Part shown: piece by piece, positions 41,656 through 50,201 of the stretch
How the letters are laid out: the number at the start of each line of letters is the position of its first letter
How positions within the stretch are numbered: position 1 is the first letter of the stretch
Notes under the pieces: model-generated
Told to the model about the DNA's origin: nothing
The model's input: the letters and a program-made list of their open reading frames with translations, nothing else
Database searches by the model: none
Assembly: GCA_005879815.1 (NCBI GenBank)
Contig: VBKA01000020.1
Location: 4,800 to 68,799, forward strand
Reading direction: 5' to 3'
Length of the DNA stretch: 64,000 bases
Source of the DNA: Chloroflexota bacterium
Lineage (GTDB): Bacteria; Chloroflexota; Limnocylindria; QHBO01
Made by a program: the position numbers and the translations under genes

Positions 41656-42342
41656 ATGTCAGAGCTGAGACGGCCGGACTCGGCGGTCTGGAGCACGACC
41701 AACCGAGGCACGTCCGCCTACGATCCACCGATGGCCAGACCCTCCGCCGTCTGGCGGTTCTCTCTGAGGCTCATGTACGCCGGGCTGCGGCTGCTGGATC
41801 CGATCCTGCGGGCCTGGTGGCGCGCATTCGGACTGGGGATCACGGCGCAGCTGACAGTGCGGGGCCGACGCAGCGGTCGCCAGCGGTCCGTACTGGTTGG
41901 GCTCCTGTATGTCGACGGGCGTCGCTATGTTGGGCATCCCAACGGTGCGGTCGGCTGGACCCGCAACCTCGCCGCGGCAGAGGAGGCGCGGGTTGCGCAG
42001 CTGCCGGGCGTGTGGGCCACCTTCCGCGCGGTGCCACTCTCCGACGGCCCCGAGCGTGACGCCATCATCGCGGCCACTGCCCATCAGCAGCCATTCCCGG
42101 GCAACCTCGTCTACCGCGCGGCTCAGCGGCACATCAGGGCGGTGGGGGTCTACTTCCGCCTCGAAGCTTTGGATTCCGCCGGGAGGGGTCTGGTGATCGA
42201 CGGAGTTCGGGGCGGAGAGCTCATCAATGAGCGCAACGTTGCCGCGATTGATGACCTCCTCAAGGAAGCGAGTAGCGCTGCCTTGTCCTCTTGGGTGCCC
42301 ATGGGATCCCCGCTCCACGGGATCAGACACTGTCGTGTCTAA
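41656..42342 (+). CDS. deazaflavin-dependent nitroreductase family protein with aberrant C terminus
   Basis: The ATG at 41656 has AGGGGGG upstream; the ATG at 41731 matches the usual family start. The core from 41731 (LTVRGRRSGRQRSVLVGLLYVDGRRYVGHPNG, shown here as two motifs: GRRSGRQRSVLVG and HPNGAVGWTRNLAA) is the DUF385/Ddn split beta-barrel that binds F420 or quinones. The natural end should be near VGVYFRLEAL (about 42165). Beyond that, roughly 55 residues derive from the antisense of a SnoaL fragment, so the last part is a fusion product of rearrangement. Confidence 0.8.
   Translation: MSELRRPDSAVWSTTNRGTSAYDPPMARPSAVWRFSLRLMYAGLRLLDPILRAWWRAFGLGITAQLTVRGRRSGRQRSVLVGLLYVDGRRYVGHPNGAVGWTRNLAAAEEARVAQLPGVWATFRAVPLSDGPERDAIIAATAHQQPFPGNLVYRAAQRHIRAVGVYFRLEALDSAGRGLVIDGVRGGELINERNVAAIDDLLKEASSAALSSWVPMGSPLHGIRHCRV
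42175..42330 (-). pseudogene. SnoaL-like N-terminal fragment
   Basis: On the minus strand, RFLEEVINRGNVALIDEL, then APNSVDHQTPPGG, is the beginning of a SnoaL/polyketide-cyclase-like domain. After PPGG the frame runs into antisense of the nitroreductase gene and similarity stops. It is thus a 5' fragment in inverted orientation joined to the 3' end of that gene, distinct in sequence from the intact SnoaL gene at 43190. Confidence 0.65.
42217..42258. repeat. 42-base imperfect palindrome
   Basis: Centred on AACGTT, 16 of 21 base pairs match, with arms GAGCTCATCAAT and ATTGATGACCTC. It makes both strands read similar SnoaL-like peptides (EVINRGNVALIDEL and ELINERNVAAIDDL). Confidence 0.6.
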
Positions 42343-42428
42343 CCCTAGTGACGGAAAGCGGTATTGGTGTCTAGGCGGCCGGTCGAGGCGGCCGATGTTC
42401 TGAAGGTGATCCGCCTCGGCCTGGACGC

Positions 42429-43037
42429 CTAGGCTGTCCGCACCGCGTCGGATCCAACCGCTGCATCGGACACCTTGGATCTCGATGCGCGCTTGGCGAC
42501 AGCGGTCCAGAACTCCACCGCGGCGCGCTCGTACAGCAAGCCCATGGGCAGGGTCGCCCCGCGCCAGTGTTCAACAGTTCGCAGCCCCCGACCCAGAGTG
42601 GATCCACTCCGCTCAAGACGGGCATCACCTTCATAGGTCGACAGCTTCCCCAGATGGATTGCGAGCTGGTGTTCGGCCAAGCGCAGGCGAGCCGCAGCTG
42701 GCGCCAAATCCGAAAAGAAGAGTTGCAGCAGCCCAAGGTCGCGCAGTTGGGTGGGCACGCCCGCCGGTTGCTCCAGCCAGGACTCCAGAGCTTCCTGGCC
42801 CGTGGACGTGATCGCGAAGACGCGCCGTCGTCGGCCGGCCTGCTCACGGGTCTCGCGGACAAGCCCCAGCGCCGCTAGTCGCGGCGGCTCACTATACAGC
42901 AGCGTATGAGGAAACGACCAGAAATTGCCAACCGTGGCAGCCACCTGCCGCTCCAAGCCGTACGGCGTCGAGGGCCCCTCGCGCGCCAGCAAGCCCAGCA
43001 CGAGGTAGGAGGTCGGGGTCAGCCGCTCGGTTGACAT
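42429..43037 (-). CDS. PadR family transcriptional regulator
   Basis: The ATG at 43037 gives 202 residues; an upstream start at 43058 is less likely. The N-terminal winged helix reads PTSYLVLGLLAREGPSTPYGL, with the wing RRRVFAITSTGQEAL, followed by the helical C-terminal (Vir_act_alpha_C-like) dimer domain. It is divergent from the SnoaL gene at 43190 and probably represses it and itself. The ligand is unknown. Confidence 0.88.
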   Translation of the reverse strand: MSTERLTPTSYLVLGLLAREGPSTPYGLERQVAATVGNFWSFPHTLLYSEPPRLAALGLVRETREQAGRRRRVFAITSTGQEALESWLEQPAGVPTQLRDLGLLQLFFSDLAPAAARLRLAEHQLAIHLGKLSTYEGDARLERSGSTLGRGLRTVEHWRGATLPMGLLYERAAVEFWTAVAKRASRSKVSDAAVGSDAVRTA

Positions 43038-43044
43038 ACTGCGA

Positions 43045-43078
43045 ACTGTACCATACACTCTGCACTGTTAGTAACTGT
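43045..43078. promoter_or_regulatory. three ACTGT direct repeats in the padR-SnoaL spacer
   Basis: ACTGT occurs at 43045, 43064 and 43074, just upstream of padR. Spacings of 19 and 10 bases put them near the same DNA face. They could be part of a PadR binding site, but the usual ATAC/GTAT pattern is weak, so this is tentative. Confidence 0.3.
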
Positions 43079-43189
43079 CCTCAGACCAGGGCGAGCTGGC
43101 GGAGGCTACACACCAGTGGGGCGACCGAGGCGTCGTCGGCTGGGCCACCGCCGCGGCAGTTGCAGACGCACGCGAAAGGGTTACCAACT

Positions 43190-43627
43190 ATGGGCACAGA
43201 TCTGAAGACCAAGCTCGAGCGCATCCCGCTCGAGATCCTCAACGAAGGGAAGTACGAGCTCATCGACGAGATCTACGCACCCGACTTCGTCGAGCACTAT
43301 GCGCAGCCGGGCGTACCGCCCACGCGCGAAGGCTTCAAACAGTTTGCTATGGCCTACAGGTCCGCCTTCCCTGACCTGCGCTACACCGTCGAAGATGCGA
43401 TCGAAGCGGGCGACAAGATCGTGCATCGGCTGAGCGCCAGCGGCACGATGAAGGGCGACTTCCTGGGCATGCCGGCGACTGGCAAGCATGCGACCTGGAC
43501 CGAGATCCACATCGGGCGCGTCGCGGACGGGCGGCTCGTCGAGCATTGGGGTCTCGTCGATCAGCTGGCCCTGTTCGTCCAGCTCGGCATCGTCCCCGCC
43601 CCCGGACAGGTTCCCGTCGCGGTCTAG
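43190..43627 (+). CDS. SnoaL-like ester cyclase family protein
   Basis: 145 residues from the ATG at 43190 with AAAGGG upstream. The cone-shaped SnoaL/NTF2-like fold is shown by YAPDFVEHYA, GFKQFAMAYRSAFPDLRYTVED, GTMKGDFLGMPATGK and EHWGLVDQLALFVQLG. Members include polyketide cyclases but most are stand-alone proteins of unknown substrate. It is followed by a terminator hairpin, so it is monocistronic and probably controlled by the divergent PadR regulator. Confidence 0.9.
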   Translation: MGTDLKTKLERIPLEILNEGKYELIDEIYAPDFVEHYAQPGVPPTREGFKQFAMAYRSAFPDLRYTVEDAIEAGDKIVHRLSASGTMKGDFLGMPATGKHATWTEIHIGRVADGRLVEHWGLVDQLALFVQLGIVPAPGQVPVAV

Positions 43628-43649
43628 TCCCGGCCAACTGAACGTGTCG

Positions 43650-43680
43650 GAGGCCCCACGCGGTCGACGCGAGGGGCCTC
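43650..43680 (+). terminator. hairpin terminator after the SnoaL gene
   Basis: GAGGCCCC and GGGGCCTC form an 8-base stem with further CGCG pairing inside, 23 bases after the stop. Only TT follows, so the U tract is weak. Confidence 0.6.
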
Positions 43681-43763
43681 TTACGCCGTTGCGGAGCTCA
43701 TCCTCGACGGGTGGCTACCCGAGCAGGCCTTCTACGTAATGCGCTCACGCCAGTCATTGCGCT

Positions 43764-43829
43764 GTGCGAGCGCTGTCCTAACCAAATCGACCGCAAGAGC
43801 ACGCTCTTCCGGTCAGTTATGCTGTCTCG
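43764..43829. repeat. dispersed intergenic repeat, copy B
   Basis: The partner of copy A (41078-41146). Its variable centre contains a perfect AAGAGC-AC-GCTCTT hairpin. Read on the minus strand, the right end still encodes GETA-stop-like codons corresponding to the response regulator's last residues, so this copy may be the remains of a duplicated regulator 3' end. The tRNA gene follows 26 bases later. Confidence 0.65.
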
Positions 43830-43855
43830 CCGAGCACGAAACTGGCGATTGGCGG

Positions 43856-43931
43856 GCGGGAGTAGCTCAGTTGGTAGAGCGGCAGCCTTCCAAGCTGCAT
43901 GTCGCGGGTTCGAGACCCGTCTCCCGCTCCA
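43856..43931 (+). tRNA. tRNA-Gly (anticodon UCC)
   Basis: A complete 76-base cloverleaf with encoded CCA. The acceptor stem is GCGGGAG/CTCCCGC, the D-arm AGCTCAGTTGGTAGAGC, the anticodon stem GCAGC/GCTGC around the loop CTTCCAA (anticodon TCC), and the T-arm has GGTTCGAGACC. Discriminator base T precedes CCA. A short ATCTCC/GGAGAT hairpin follows at 43932-43948. Confidence 0.97.
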
Positions 43932-43991
43932 TCTCCACGTCGGAGATGACTGCCGGACCACTGCTGGCGCAGGCCCCTTGCGGAGCGTCGG

Positions 43992-46475
43992 CTACAGCGC
44001 GCTCACGGCAAGCTCGACCGCCTCTTCGGGAGTCAGCGCTTGACCACGCTTCCAGGCCTCGGCGAAGACGACCTCATCTAGCCGCTCCCGGACGCGTTTC
44101 TCGGCGTCCTCCCGCATGTCGGTCACATAGGCGGGATGCGTGAGACCGAACTCCTGGCGCATCCCCTCCGAACGAGCGAGGAGTTCTGCGGCTGGCTCGG
44201 CCATTCCCGCGAATGCGAGCGTCCGTGCGAAACGAATCAGATCCACTGTGATCTCCCAGGGATCGCCGAACGCGTTGTCGAGCCGATACGCGTCCTCCAG
44301 CAACGCAACAGCTTTCCCGGGGTCGCCCTCGTCGTCCGCGATCATTGCCAGCGAGTTCAGTGCACGCGCCTCCATCTGCACGTCGCGGGCAGCTCGTGCA
44401 CCGCGGAGCAGATCTTCCGTGAGGCTCTTCGAACGCTCGATCTCGCCGAGCTGTTCGCAGCACCAGACGAGGAGTCGCAGCGCCTGTAGGGCGCGGTGCT
44501 CGTCGCCCAGCTCGCGGAGTCGTCGCACGCTTTCCTCGACGAGCGGCTGCGCCACTGCGAAGTCGCCCTCAAACGCGACGGCCATTGCGAACTGGAGCTC
44601 CGCGTACGCGATGCCCCACGGGTCGCCGAGCTGGCGGTAAAGGGCGAGCGCCTCCTCAGCTCGACGCTTGAAGGTTTCCACGCCGACCGAGGTCTCCGGC
44701 GCGAGATGAGCCGCTCCCGTCAGCGCCTTTGCGCGCGCCTGGGTCGGCTGACTGTCGGCGTCGAGCAGGTCTTCGAGACGGCGCATGCCTTCGGAGGGGT
44801 GGCCTCGCAGGCACCAGAACTCCCAGATGCTTCCTGCCAGACGCAGCGCCAGTCCGGGGTGACCAGAGCTCTCGAACCAATCGAGAGCAGCTCTCACATT
44901 GTTGTGGTCTCGTTCGAGCCGATCGAGTGATGCGCCAGGACTGACTCCCATCAAGCTCGGTTCCGATGCTTCTGCCAAAGCCAGGTAGTGCTCCGCGTGT
45001 CGTCGGCCCAGGCTGGTGGCCTCTCCCGAGGCTTCGAGGCGTTCGGTGGCGTACTCGTGAATCGTCTCAAGCATCCAGAAACGCTCTTCGGTGTGGCGCA
45101 GCAGGCTCTTGTCGACCAGAGACAGGAGGGTATCGAGATCGGCTTCCGTGACGTCCTCGGCCGATTCGAGCGTGCATCCGCCGACGAAGACGGCGAATCG
45201 AGCAAACAGGCGTTGCTCGTCGGGCGTCAGCAGGTCATACGACCAGGCGATCGTCGCGTGGAGTGTGCGCTGCCGCTCAGGGAGGTCACGCGCCCCGCCG
45301 GTGAGCAGCGGCAGGCTGCGTTCGAGCCGCTCGAGGATCTGCGCTGTGCTCAGCGCTTTGATCCGCGCCGCTGCGAGCTCCAGCGCCAGCGGCAGGTCGT
45401 CCAGGCGGCGGCAGATTCCCGGCACGGCCGCGTCAACCTGAAAATCGGGCACCATCGCCCGCGCTCGAGCTGTGAAGAAGGCGATCCCTTCGTCGGGCAG
45501 CAGCGTTGGCACGGGGTACTCCTGTTCGCCGCTGAGGTGCAGGCGCTCGCGGCTCGTCACAAGCACATCGAGCCTGGGGCACGCAGCGAGCAGCGAAGAC
45601 AAGTCTGATGCCGCAGCGACCACCTGCTCGAAATTGTCGAAGAGGAGGAGCATCGACTTCTCGCCGACGAAGTCCGCCACATCGCCTTTGGCACCCAGCG
45701 CATCTCTCGCAGTGGGCAACACGAGAGTCGGGTCGCGAAGCGGTGCGAGAGGTACCCACCAAACCCCGTGCGGGTAGTGATCGGCTTGCGCGCCAGCAGC
45801 CTGTAGGGCCAGGCGGGTCTTCCCGGTCCCTCCGGAGCCGGTGAGGGTAAGCAATCTGACGTCAGGTCGTGACAACAGCCCTTCCACGTCCATGAGCTCG
45901 GTTTCGCGGCCGAGGAACGGGGTGGAGGGGATGGGTAGATTCGACTGGAACAGGCTGTGGAGAGCCGGAAACTCCGTCTCTCCCAGCTGGTAGATTCGCT
46001 CAGGAGCCGACAGATCCTTGAGCCGATGGACGCCGACATCGTGCAGCCCATCGGTGCCCGTGAGGGCCACGGTCGCGGCTGAGAGCAGGACCTGCCCGCC
46101 GTGCCCGGCGGCCGCGATCCGTGCCGCCCGATGGACATCGGCGCCGACGTAGCCTTCGTCAGTCAGCAGGGGCGTTCCGGTGTGCAGACCGATGCGCACC
46201 CTGATCGGACCGCCCTGGAGGCCCTCGGTGATTCCGCGAGCCGCCGCCAGCGCACCGGGCGCCGTCGGGAATGCGACGAAGAAGGCGTCGCCCTGCGTAT
46301 CAACCTCGACCCCGCCCTGCGCGCCGAAGGCCTCGCGCAGGATACGCCGATGCTCTGCCAGTGCCGCCGCGTACGCATCAGGCCCCAGCTCGTGAAGCAG
46401 GCGGGTCGAGCCTTCCACGTCGCTGAACAGGAAGGTGACGGTGCCAGTGGGGAGGTCGCGAGGCACGGTTGGCAT
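43992..46475 (-). CDS. adenylate/guanylate cyclase domain-ATPase-TPR protein
   Basis: 827 residues from the ATG at 46475. Residues 1-160 are a class III nucleotide cyclase domain (TVTFLFSDVEGSTRLLH with metal Asp; VDTQGDAFFVAF with the second metal Asp; GADVHRAARIAAAGHGGQ). A STAND/NB-ARC-like ATPase follows (LTGSGGTGKTRLALQ Walker A; MLLLFDNFEQV Walker B; VTSRERL), then helical TPR-like repeats to the end. Such proteins couple ligand or partner sensing to cyclase activity or lack activity. It begins 36 bases after the agmatinase-family gene on the same strand. Confidence 0.9.
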   Translation of the reverse strand: MPTVPRDLPTGTVTFLFSDVEGSTRLLHELGPDAYAAALAEHRRILREAFGAQGGVEVDTQGDAFFVAFPTAPGALAAARGITEGLQGGPIRVRIGLHTGTPLLTDEGYVGADVHRAARIAAAGHGGQVLLSAATVALTGTDGLHDVGVHRLKDLSAPERIYQLGETEFPALHSLFQSNLPIPSTPFLGRETELMDVEGLLSRPDVRLLTLTGSGGTGKTRLALQAAGAQADHYPHGVWWVPLAPLRDPTLVLPTARDALGAKGDVADFVGEKSMLLLFDNFEQVVAAASDLSSLLAACPRLDVLVTSRERLHLSGEQEYPVPTLLPDEGIAFFTARARAMVPDFQVDAAVPGICRRLDDLPLALELAAARIKALSTAQILERLERSLPLLTGGARDLPERQRTLHATIAWSYDLLTPDEQRLFARFAVFVGGCTLESAEDVTEADLDTLLSLVDKSLLRHTEERFWMLETIHEYATERLEASGEATSLGRRHAEHYLALAEASEPSLMGVSPGASLDRLERDHNNVRAALDWFESSGHPGLALRLAGSIWEFWCLRGHPSEGMRRLEDLLDADSQPTQARAKALTGAAHLAPETSVGVETFKRRAEEALALYRQLGDPWGIAYAELQFAMAVAFEGDFAVAQPLVEESVRRLRELGDEHRALQALRLLVWCCEQLGEIERSKSLTEDLLRGARAARDVQMEARALNSLAMIADDEGDPGKAVALLEDAYRLDNAFGDPWEITVDLIRFARTLAFAGMAEPAAELLARSEGMRQEFGLTHPAYVTDMREDAEKRVRERLDEVVFAEAWKRGQALTPEEAVELAVSAL

Positions 46476-46511
46476 GATGCGCCGGCCCTCAGTCCACGTC
46501 ACCCTTCCTTC

Positions 46512-47462
46512 TTATGAGGCGCGCCCCTCGAAGAGCGCCGTCAGGAAGTGGATGATCAGCCAGGCGGACGTCATGGCGGTGTTGAGGTCTGGCTGAGCCG
46601 CGCTGGTCTCCACGATGTCGAAACCCACGACGTGGCCCTTGCCCGCGATCGCGGCGAGAAGCTCGCGGAGCTGCCGATAGCTGAGCCCGCCCGGCTCCGG
46701 CAGGGTCGTCGCCGGCACGAGCCCCCCGTCCAGGACGTCGATGTCGATCGAGACATAGAGGTTCTTCCCGGGCCTGACGAGCCGATCCGCGATGGCGGTA
46801 GGGCCTTCCTCCAGGACGGCCAGAGTAGATGCGAATCCCACCCCTTTCGCCTTCAGATCCTGGTACTGGTCGGGATCGACCGAACGAAGACCCAGGGCGC
46901 TGATGCGCTCGACTGTCGGGAGCTCCGAAAGACGGCGCAGCTGGCTGCCGTGCTGGAAGCGGGAGCCGTAGATCTCGTCGGCGAAGTCCGGGTGGGCGTC
47001 GATGTGCACAACGTCGAGCGGCCCGTGAACCTCAACAACCCCGCGCCCAATCGGGAAGCTGATGGAGTGATCGCCTCCGACAGCGGCCACCAAGGCGCCG
47101 CGATCGGCGATCTTTCTGGAAACCTCCGTCATGCGCCGATGGCTGAGGTCGACGTCGCCGCCGGCCACGAACACGTCGCCGCAATCGGCCATTCGAACAC
47201 CATCGAGGTAGTGACGCTCAGTCTCGATGTCGAACCAGCCCGCGCTCGTCCCGTCCGCTTTCGTCTCACGAAGGCGCGTGCGCGTCTCGCGCACCAGGCG
47301 CGGCCCGGCGTATGCACCTGAGCGGATGAACGGGATGATCACGCCCTGATCCCACGGCACCCCGATGAACCCGACCTCGGCTTCGAGCGTGTCGAGGTCA
47401 TCGCAGACCGGCGAGCCAAAGAAGGTCCTGGTCGCGGAGCGGACGAGGGGCTGGATGCTCAA
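46512..47462 (-). CDS. agmatinase/arginase (ureohydrolase) family protein
   Basis: 316 residues from a TTG start with AGGAG upstream. The binuclear Mn ligands are present: AVGGDHSISFP, DVVHIDAHPDF and VSIDIDVLDG. The SIDIDVLDGGLVPATTLPEPGGL loop (two parts: SIDIDVLDGG and TTLPEPGGL) is in the agmatinase/guanidinobutyrase/formimidoylglutamase style. It should release urea (or formamide) from a guanidino or formimino compound. It is divergent from the amino-acid importer at 47638, which may bring in its substrate. Confidence 0.92.
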   Translation of the reverse strand: MSIQPLVRSATRTFFGSPVCDDLDTLEAEVGFIGVPWDQGVIIPFIRSGAYAGPRLVRETRTRLRETKADGTSAGWFDIETERHYLDGVRMADCGDVFVAGGDVDLSHRRMTEVSRKIADRGALVAAVGGDHSISFPIGRGVVEVHGPLDVVHIDAHPDFADEIYGSRFQHGSQLRRLSELPTVERISALGLRSVDPDQYQDLKAKGVGFASTLAVLEEGPTAIADRLVRPGKNLYVSIDIDVLDGGLVPATTLPEPGGLSYRQLRELLAAIAGKGHVVGFDIVETSAAQPDLNTAMTSAWLIIHFLTALFEGRAS

Positions 47463-47637
47463 CGATCGATCGCTCCTGAGGGGTTGTCAGGCTATCGGGC
47501 TCAAGGTACAAACATCGGCGATACGGACGCAACCGGCCGGGGCATCGTCGCCGGCCGTAGGCCGGTCTGCGATTCGCGTCGCACGAGCTACCCGTGAGCT
47601 ACTGCTGCGGCCGGCCAGTCGAGGAGGAGACGACGTG

Positions 47638-48525
47638 ATGCGCCCATCCGCCCTTGTGCGGTTCGTGGCCCTGGCGGTGGGCCTCATCATCGCTGGCTGC
47701 CAGTCCGGCGGCGCAGGGAGCGCATCTCCCAGCACCGGCGGGAGCGCCGCAGCAAGCGAGGTCCACGTCACTGCCCCGACCAGCCTGGTCAAGGCGGGGA
47801 CCGTGACCGACTGTGTCGACATCGAATATCCGCCCATGGAATTCTTCCCGTCGACATCGGTCACCGATCCGAACCAGGCTATCGGCTTCGACGTCGACGG
47901 AGCACGTGCGGTCGCCAAGGCTTGGGGGCTTCCCCTCGAGGTCCGGAACGTGGCCTTCTCGGGTCTCATCCCAGACCTGACCGCCGGCCGCTGCGACATC
48001 GTGTGGACCGCGTTGTACGTGACCCAGAAGCGCCTGAAGGTGTCCGATGCGGTGCCTTACATGGCGACCGGCTGGGTGCTCATGGTGCCCAAGGGGAACC
48101 CAAAGAACATCAAGTCGCCAGACGACCTGTGCGGCAAGACGATTTCGATCCAGACCGGTGGGCAGGTGGAGACGGAAAGCGCGGCGCAGAGCAAGAAGTG
48201 CACCGGCGCCGGCAACCAGGCCATCACCATCCAGGGCTATCCAAAGGTCGCCGATGAGCTGCAGCAGATCGTCGTCGGGCGCGTGGACGCCGTCTGGGAG
48301 ACCGATAGCGCCATCTCCGACTTCCTGCTCAAGCACCGCGACCAGTACGAGGTCGCCTACGCCTTCCCAAAGGCCGATTCCTATGGCGTCTACCTGCAGA
48401 AGAACAAGGCGGATCTCAAGACTGCCCTCACCGATGCACTGAAGGCGCTCAAGGCATCGGGCAAGCTGGCGGCTCTCTGCAAGCAATACCAGATCGACCC
48501 GGTCGTCCTCGACGCCATCAAGTAA
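47638..48525 (+). CDS. amino acid ABC transporter substrate-binding lipoprotein
   Basis: The ATG at 47638 has GAGGAGGAG eight bases upstream and gives 295 residues. The signal peptide ends in a lipobox (IIAGC, Cys near residue 20), then a Gly/Ser linker. The mature SBP_bac_3 fold has DIEYPPMEFF, GFDVDGARAVAKAWGL and GRCDIVWTALYVTQKR, typical of polar amino acid or opine-type receptors. In place of the usual Arg-rich ligand box a more neutral one is seen, so the ligand is open. Divergence from the ureohydrolase gene suggests a guanidino compound. Confidence 0.9.
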   Translation: MRPSALVRFVALAVGLIIAGCQSGGAGSASPSTGGSAAASEVHVTAPTSLVKAGTVTDCVDIEYPPMEFFPSTSVTDPNQAIGFDVDGARAVAKAWGLPLEVRNVAFSGLIPDLTAGRCDIVWTALYVTQKRLKVSDAVPYMATGWVLMVPKGNPKNIKSPDDLCGKTISIQTGGQVETESAAQSKKCTGAGNQAITIQGYPKVADELQQIVVGRVDAVWETDSAISDFLLKHRDQYEVAYAFPKADSYGVYLQKNKADLKTALTDALKALKASGKLAALCKQYQIDPVVLDAIK

Positions 48526-48598
48526 GGGCCAGGCACCGACCCATGCGGCGCGGTCCTGAGGTATCCGGGACCGCGCCGGTCGTCCCGAAGGTTGCGCG

Positions 48599-49333
48599 GT
48601 GAACTTCGATCCGTCCGTCTTCTTCGACGCCCTGACGTCCCCGACCTTCATCGAGGGCGCCCAGATCACGATCGCGCTGACCGTGATCGCGATGGCATTC
48701 GGGCTGGTCCTGGGCCTGGTGCTCGCGCTGATGCGCAGCCACCCGTGGGGTTGGTTGCGGTGGCTGGCCTGGGCCTACATCTGGATCTTTCGCGCGATTC
48801 CTACCCTTCTCCAGCTCTTCTTCGTGTGGAACGCGCTGCCGCAGCTCTTTCCCGTGCTACGCGGAGAGTGGTTCTCCCCGTTTCTGGCAGCGGCCGTGGC
48901 CCTGTCGTTGAACGAAGCTGCGTACGCAGCGGAGATCCTCAGGGCAGGCTTGCTCTCGGTTGACGAAGGGCAGCGGCTCGCGGCCCGTGCGCTGGGCCTC
49001 TCCCCAGGGAAGGTGTTCGGCAAGGTCATCGCCCCGCAGCTCATGCGGGTAGCCATCCCTCCCTTGTCGAATGACTTCATCACCATGCTCAAGATCACCA
49101 GCCTGGCGAGCGTCATCTCGCTCCAGGAGCTCCTCGCCAGGACGCAGAGCGCCGTATCGATCACCTTTCAGTTCGCCGAGTACTACGCGGCGGCCGCGGT
49201 CTACTACCTGGTGATCGTGAGCGTCCTGATGCTCGTTCAGTCGCGGATCGAGCGGCGCTTCGAGTGGACCTCCCAACGGGCCGCCAGCGGCTCGGTCTTG
49301 GGCCGCGTCCGTCAGCTAGCCCCAATGCGATGA
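48599..49333 (+). CDS. amino acid ABC transporter permease (HisM/GlnP family)
   Basis: 244 residues from a GTG. About five membrane segments; the family hallmarks are [16 protein letters not shown] in the first part and the EAA loop [22 protein letters not shown] with [11 protein letters not shown]. It should form a homodimeric inner-membrane channel. A 73-base gap separates it from the binding protein and its stop overlaps the ATPase start. Confidence 0.93.
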   Translation: MNFDPSVFFDALTSPTFIEGAQITIALTVIAMAFGLVLGLVLALMRSHPWGWLRWLAWAYIWIFRAIPTLLQLFFVWNALPQLFPVLRGEWFSPFLAAAVALSLNEAAYAAEILRAGLLSVDEGQRLAARALGLSPGKVFGKVIAPQLMRVAIPPLSNDFITMLKITSLASVISLQELLARTQSAVSITFQFAEYYAAAAVYYLVIVSVLMLVQSRIERRFEWTSQRAASGSVLGRVRQLAPMR

Positions 49334-50199
49334 GCGACAAGCCCGTCGGCGATGGCCGAATCGAGGAGCCGTTCCGCCACCTGCTGGACGCCGCCGTCCT
49401 GGGTGAGGCAGTAGCCGCGGAGACGGCAACCGGCGCGGAGTACGTCCTCGAGGCGGTCGAGGTGCACAAACGCTACGGTCGCACCGAGGTGCTGCGCGGC
49501 GTCTCATTCGGCGTCCACCGCGGTGACGTCAAGGCGATCCTGGGGCCGTCCGGTTCCGGGAAGAGCACGCTCCTACGCTGTCTCGCCCTGCTCGAGCCAG
49601 TGGACCATGGCGAGGTCCGCCTCGAGGGGCAGCGACTTGGCGTTCGTGAGGGACAGGGCGGCCGGGTCGCGTCCCTGCCGGAGCGGACGCTCGCACGGGA
49701 ACGCTCGGAGATCGGGATGGTCTTCCAGCGTTTCAACCTGTTCCCGCATCTCACGGCGCTCGGCAACGTGATGCTCGGTCTCACCGAGGTCCGCGGGCGT
49801 TCGAAGGACGAGGCCCGCGAGATCGCGCAGGCGATGCTCGACCGCGTTGGGCTCGCCGCGAGGCGCGACTTCTACCCCGGCGAGCTGTCTGGTGGCCAGC
49901 AGCAGCGGGTGGCGATCGCGCGAGCCCTGGTCATGAACCCCAAGGTGATGCTCTTCGACGAGCCGACATCGGCTCTTGATCCGGAGCTGGTTGGCGAGGT
50001 CCTGGCGGTGATGGAGGAGCTGGCCCGCGAGGGGATGACCATGGTGGTCGTCACGCACGAGATCGGCTTCGCGCGACGCGTCGCCAGCCGGGTGCTGATG
50101 ATGGACGGCGGCGAGATCATCGAGGATGCGACGCCGGACGAGTTCTTCGGCAACCCGCGCCACGAGCGCACCCGGCGGTTCATCGAGGCGGTCGACTGA
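49330..50199 (+). CDS. amino acid ABC transporter ATP-binding protein (HisP/GlnQ family)
   Basis: 289 residues from an ATG overlapping the permease stop. It has a 35-45-residue N-terminal extension before the NBD, longer than usual. Walker A is GPSGSGKST, the Q-loop [13 protein letters not shown], the signature [15 protein letters not shown], Walker [13 protein letters not shown], and the switch His is in [10 protein letters not shown]. All catalytic residues are intact. Confidence 0.95.
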   Translation: MSDKPVGDGRIEEPFRHLLDAAVLGEAVAAETATGAEYVLEAVEVHKRYGRTEVLRGVSFGVHRGDVKAILGPSGSGKSTLLRCLALLEPVDHGEVRLEGQRLGVREGQGGRVASLPERTLARERSEIGMVFQRFNLFPHLTALGNVMLGLTEVRGRSKDEAREIAQAMLDRVGLAARRDFYPGELSGGQQQRVAIARALVMNPKVMLFDEPTSALDPELVGEVLAVMEELAREGMTMVVVTHEIGFARRVASRVLMMDGGEIIEDATPDEFFGNPRHERTRRFIEAVD

Positions 50200-50201
50200 C
50201 G

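Noticed and set aside
42200..42342. SnoaL-like wording in the plus-strand tail of the nitroreductase gene as evidence of a fused SnoaL domain
   Set aside because: The match is short and explained by the palindrome; the minus-strand reading has the longer and better SnoaL match.
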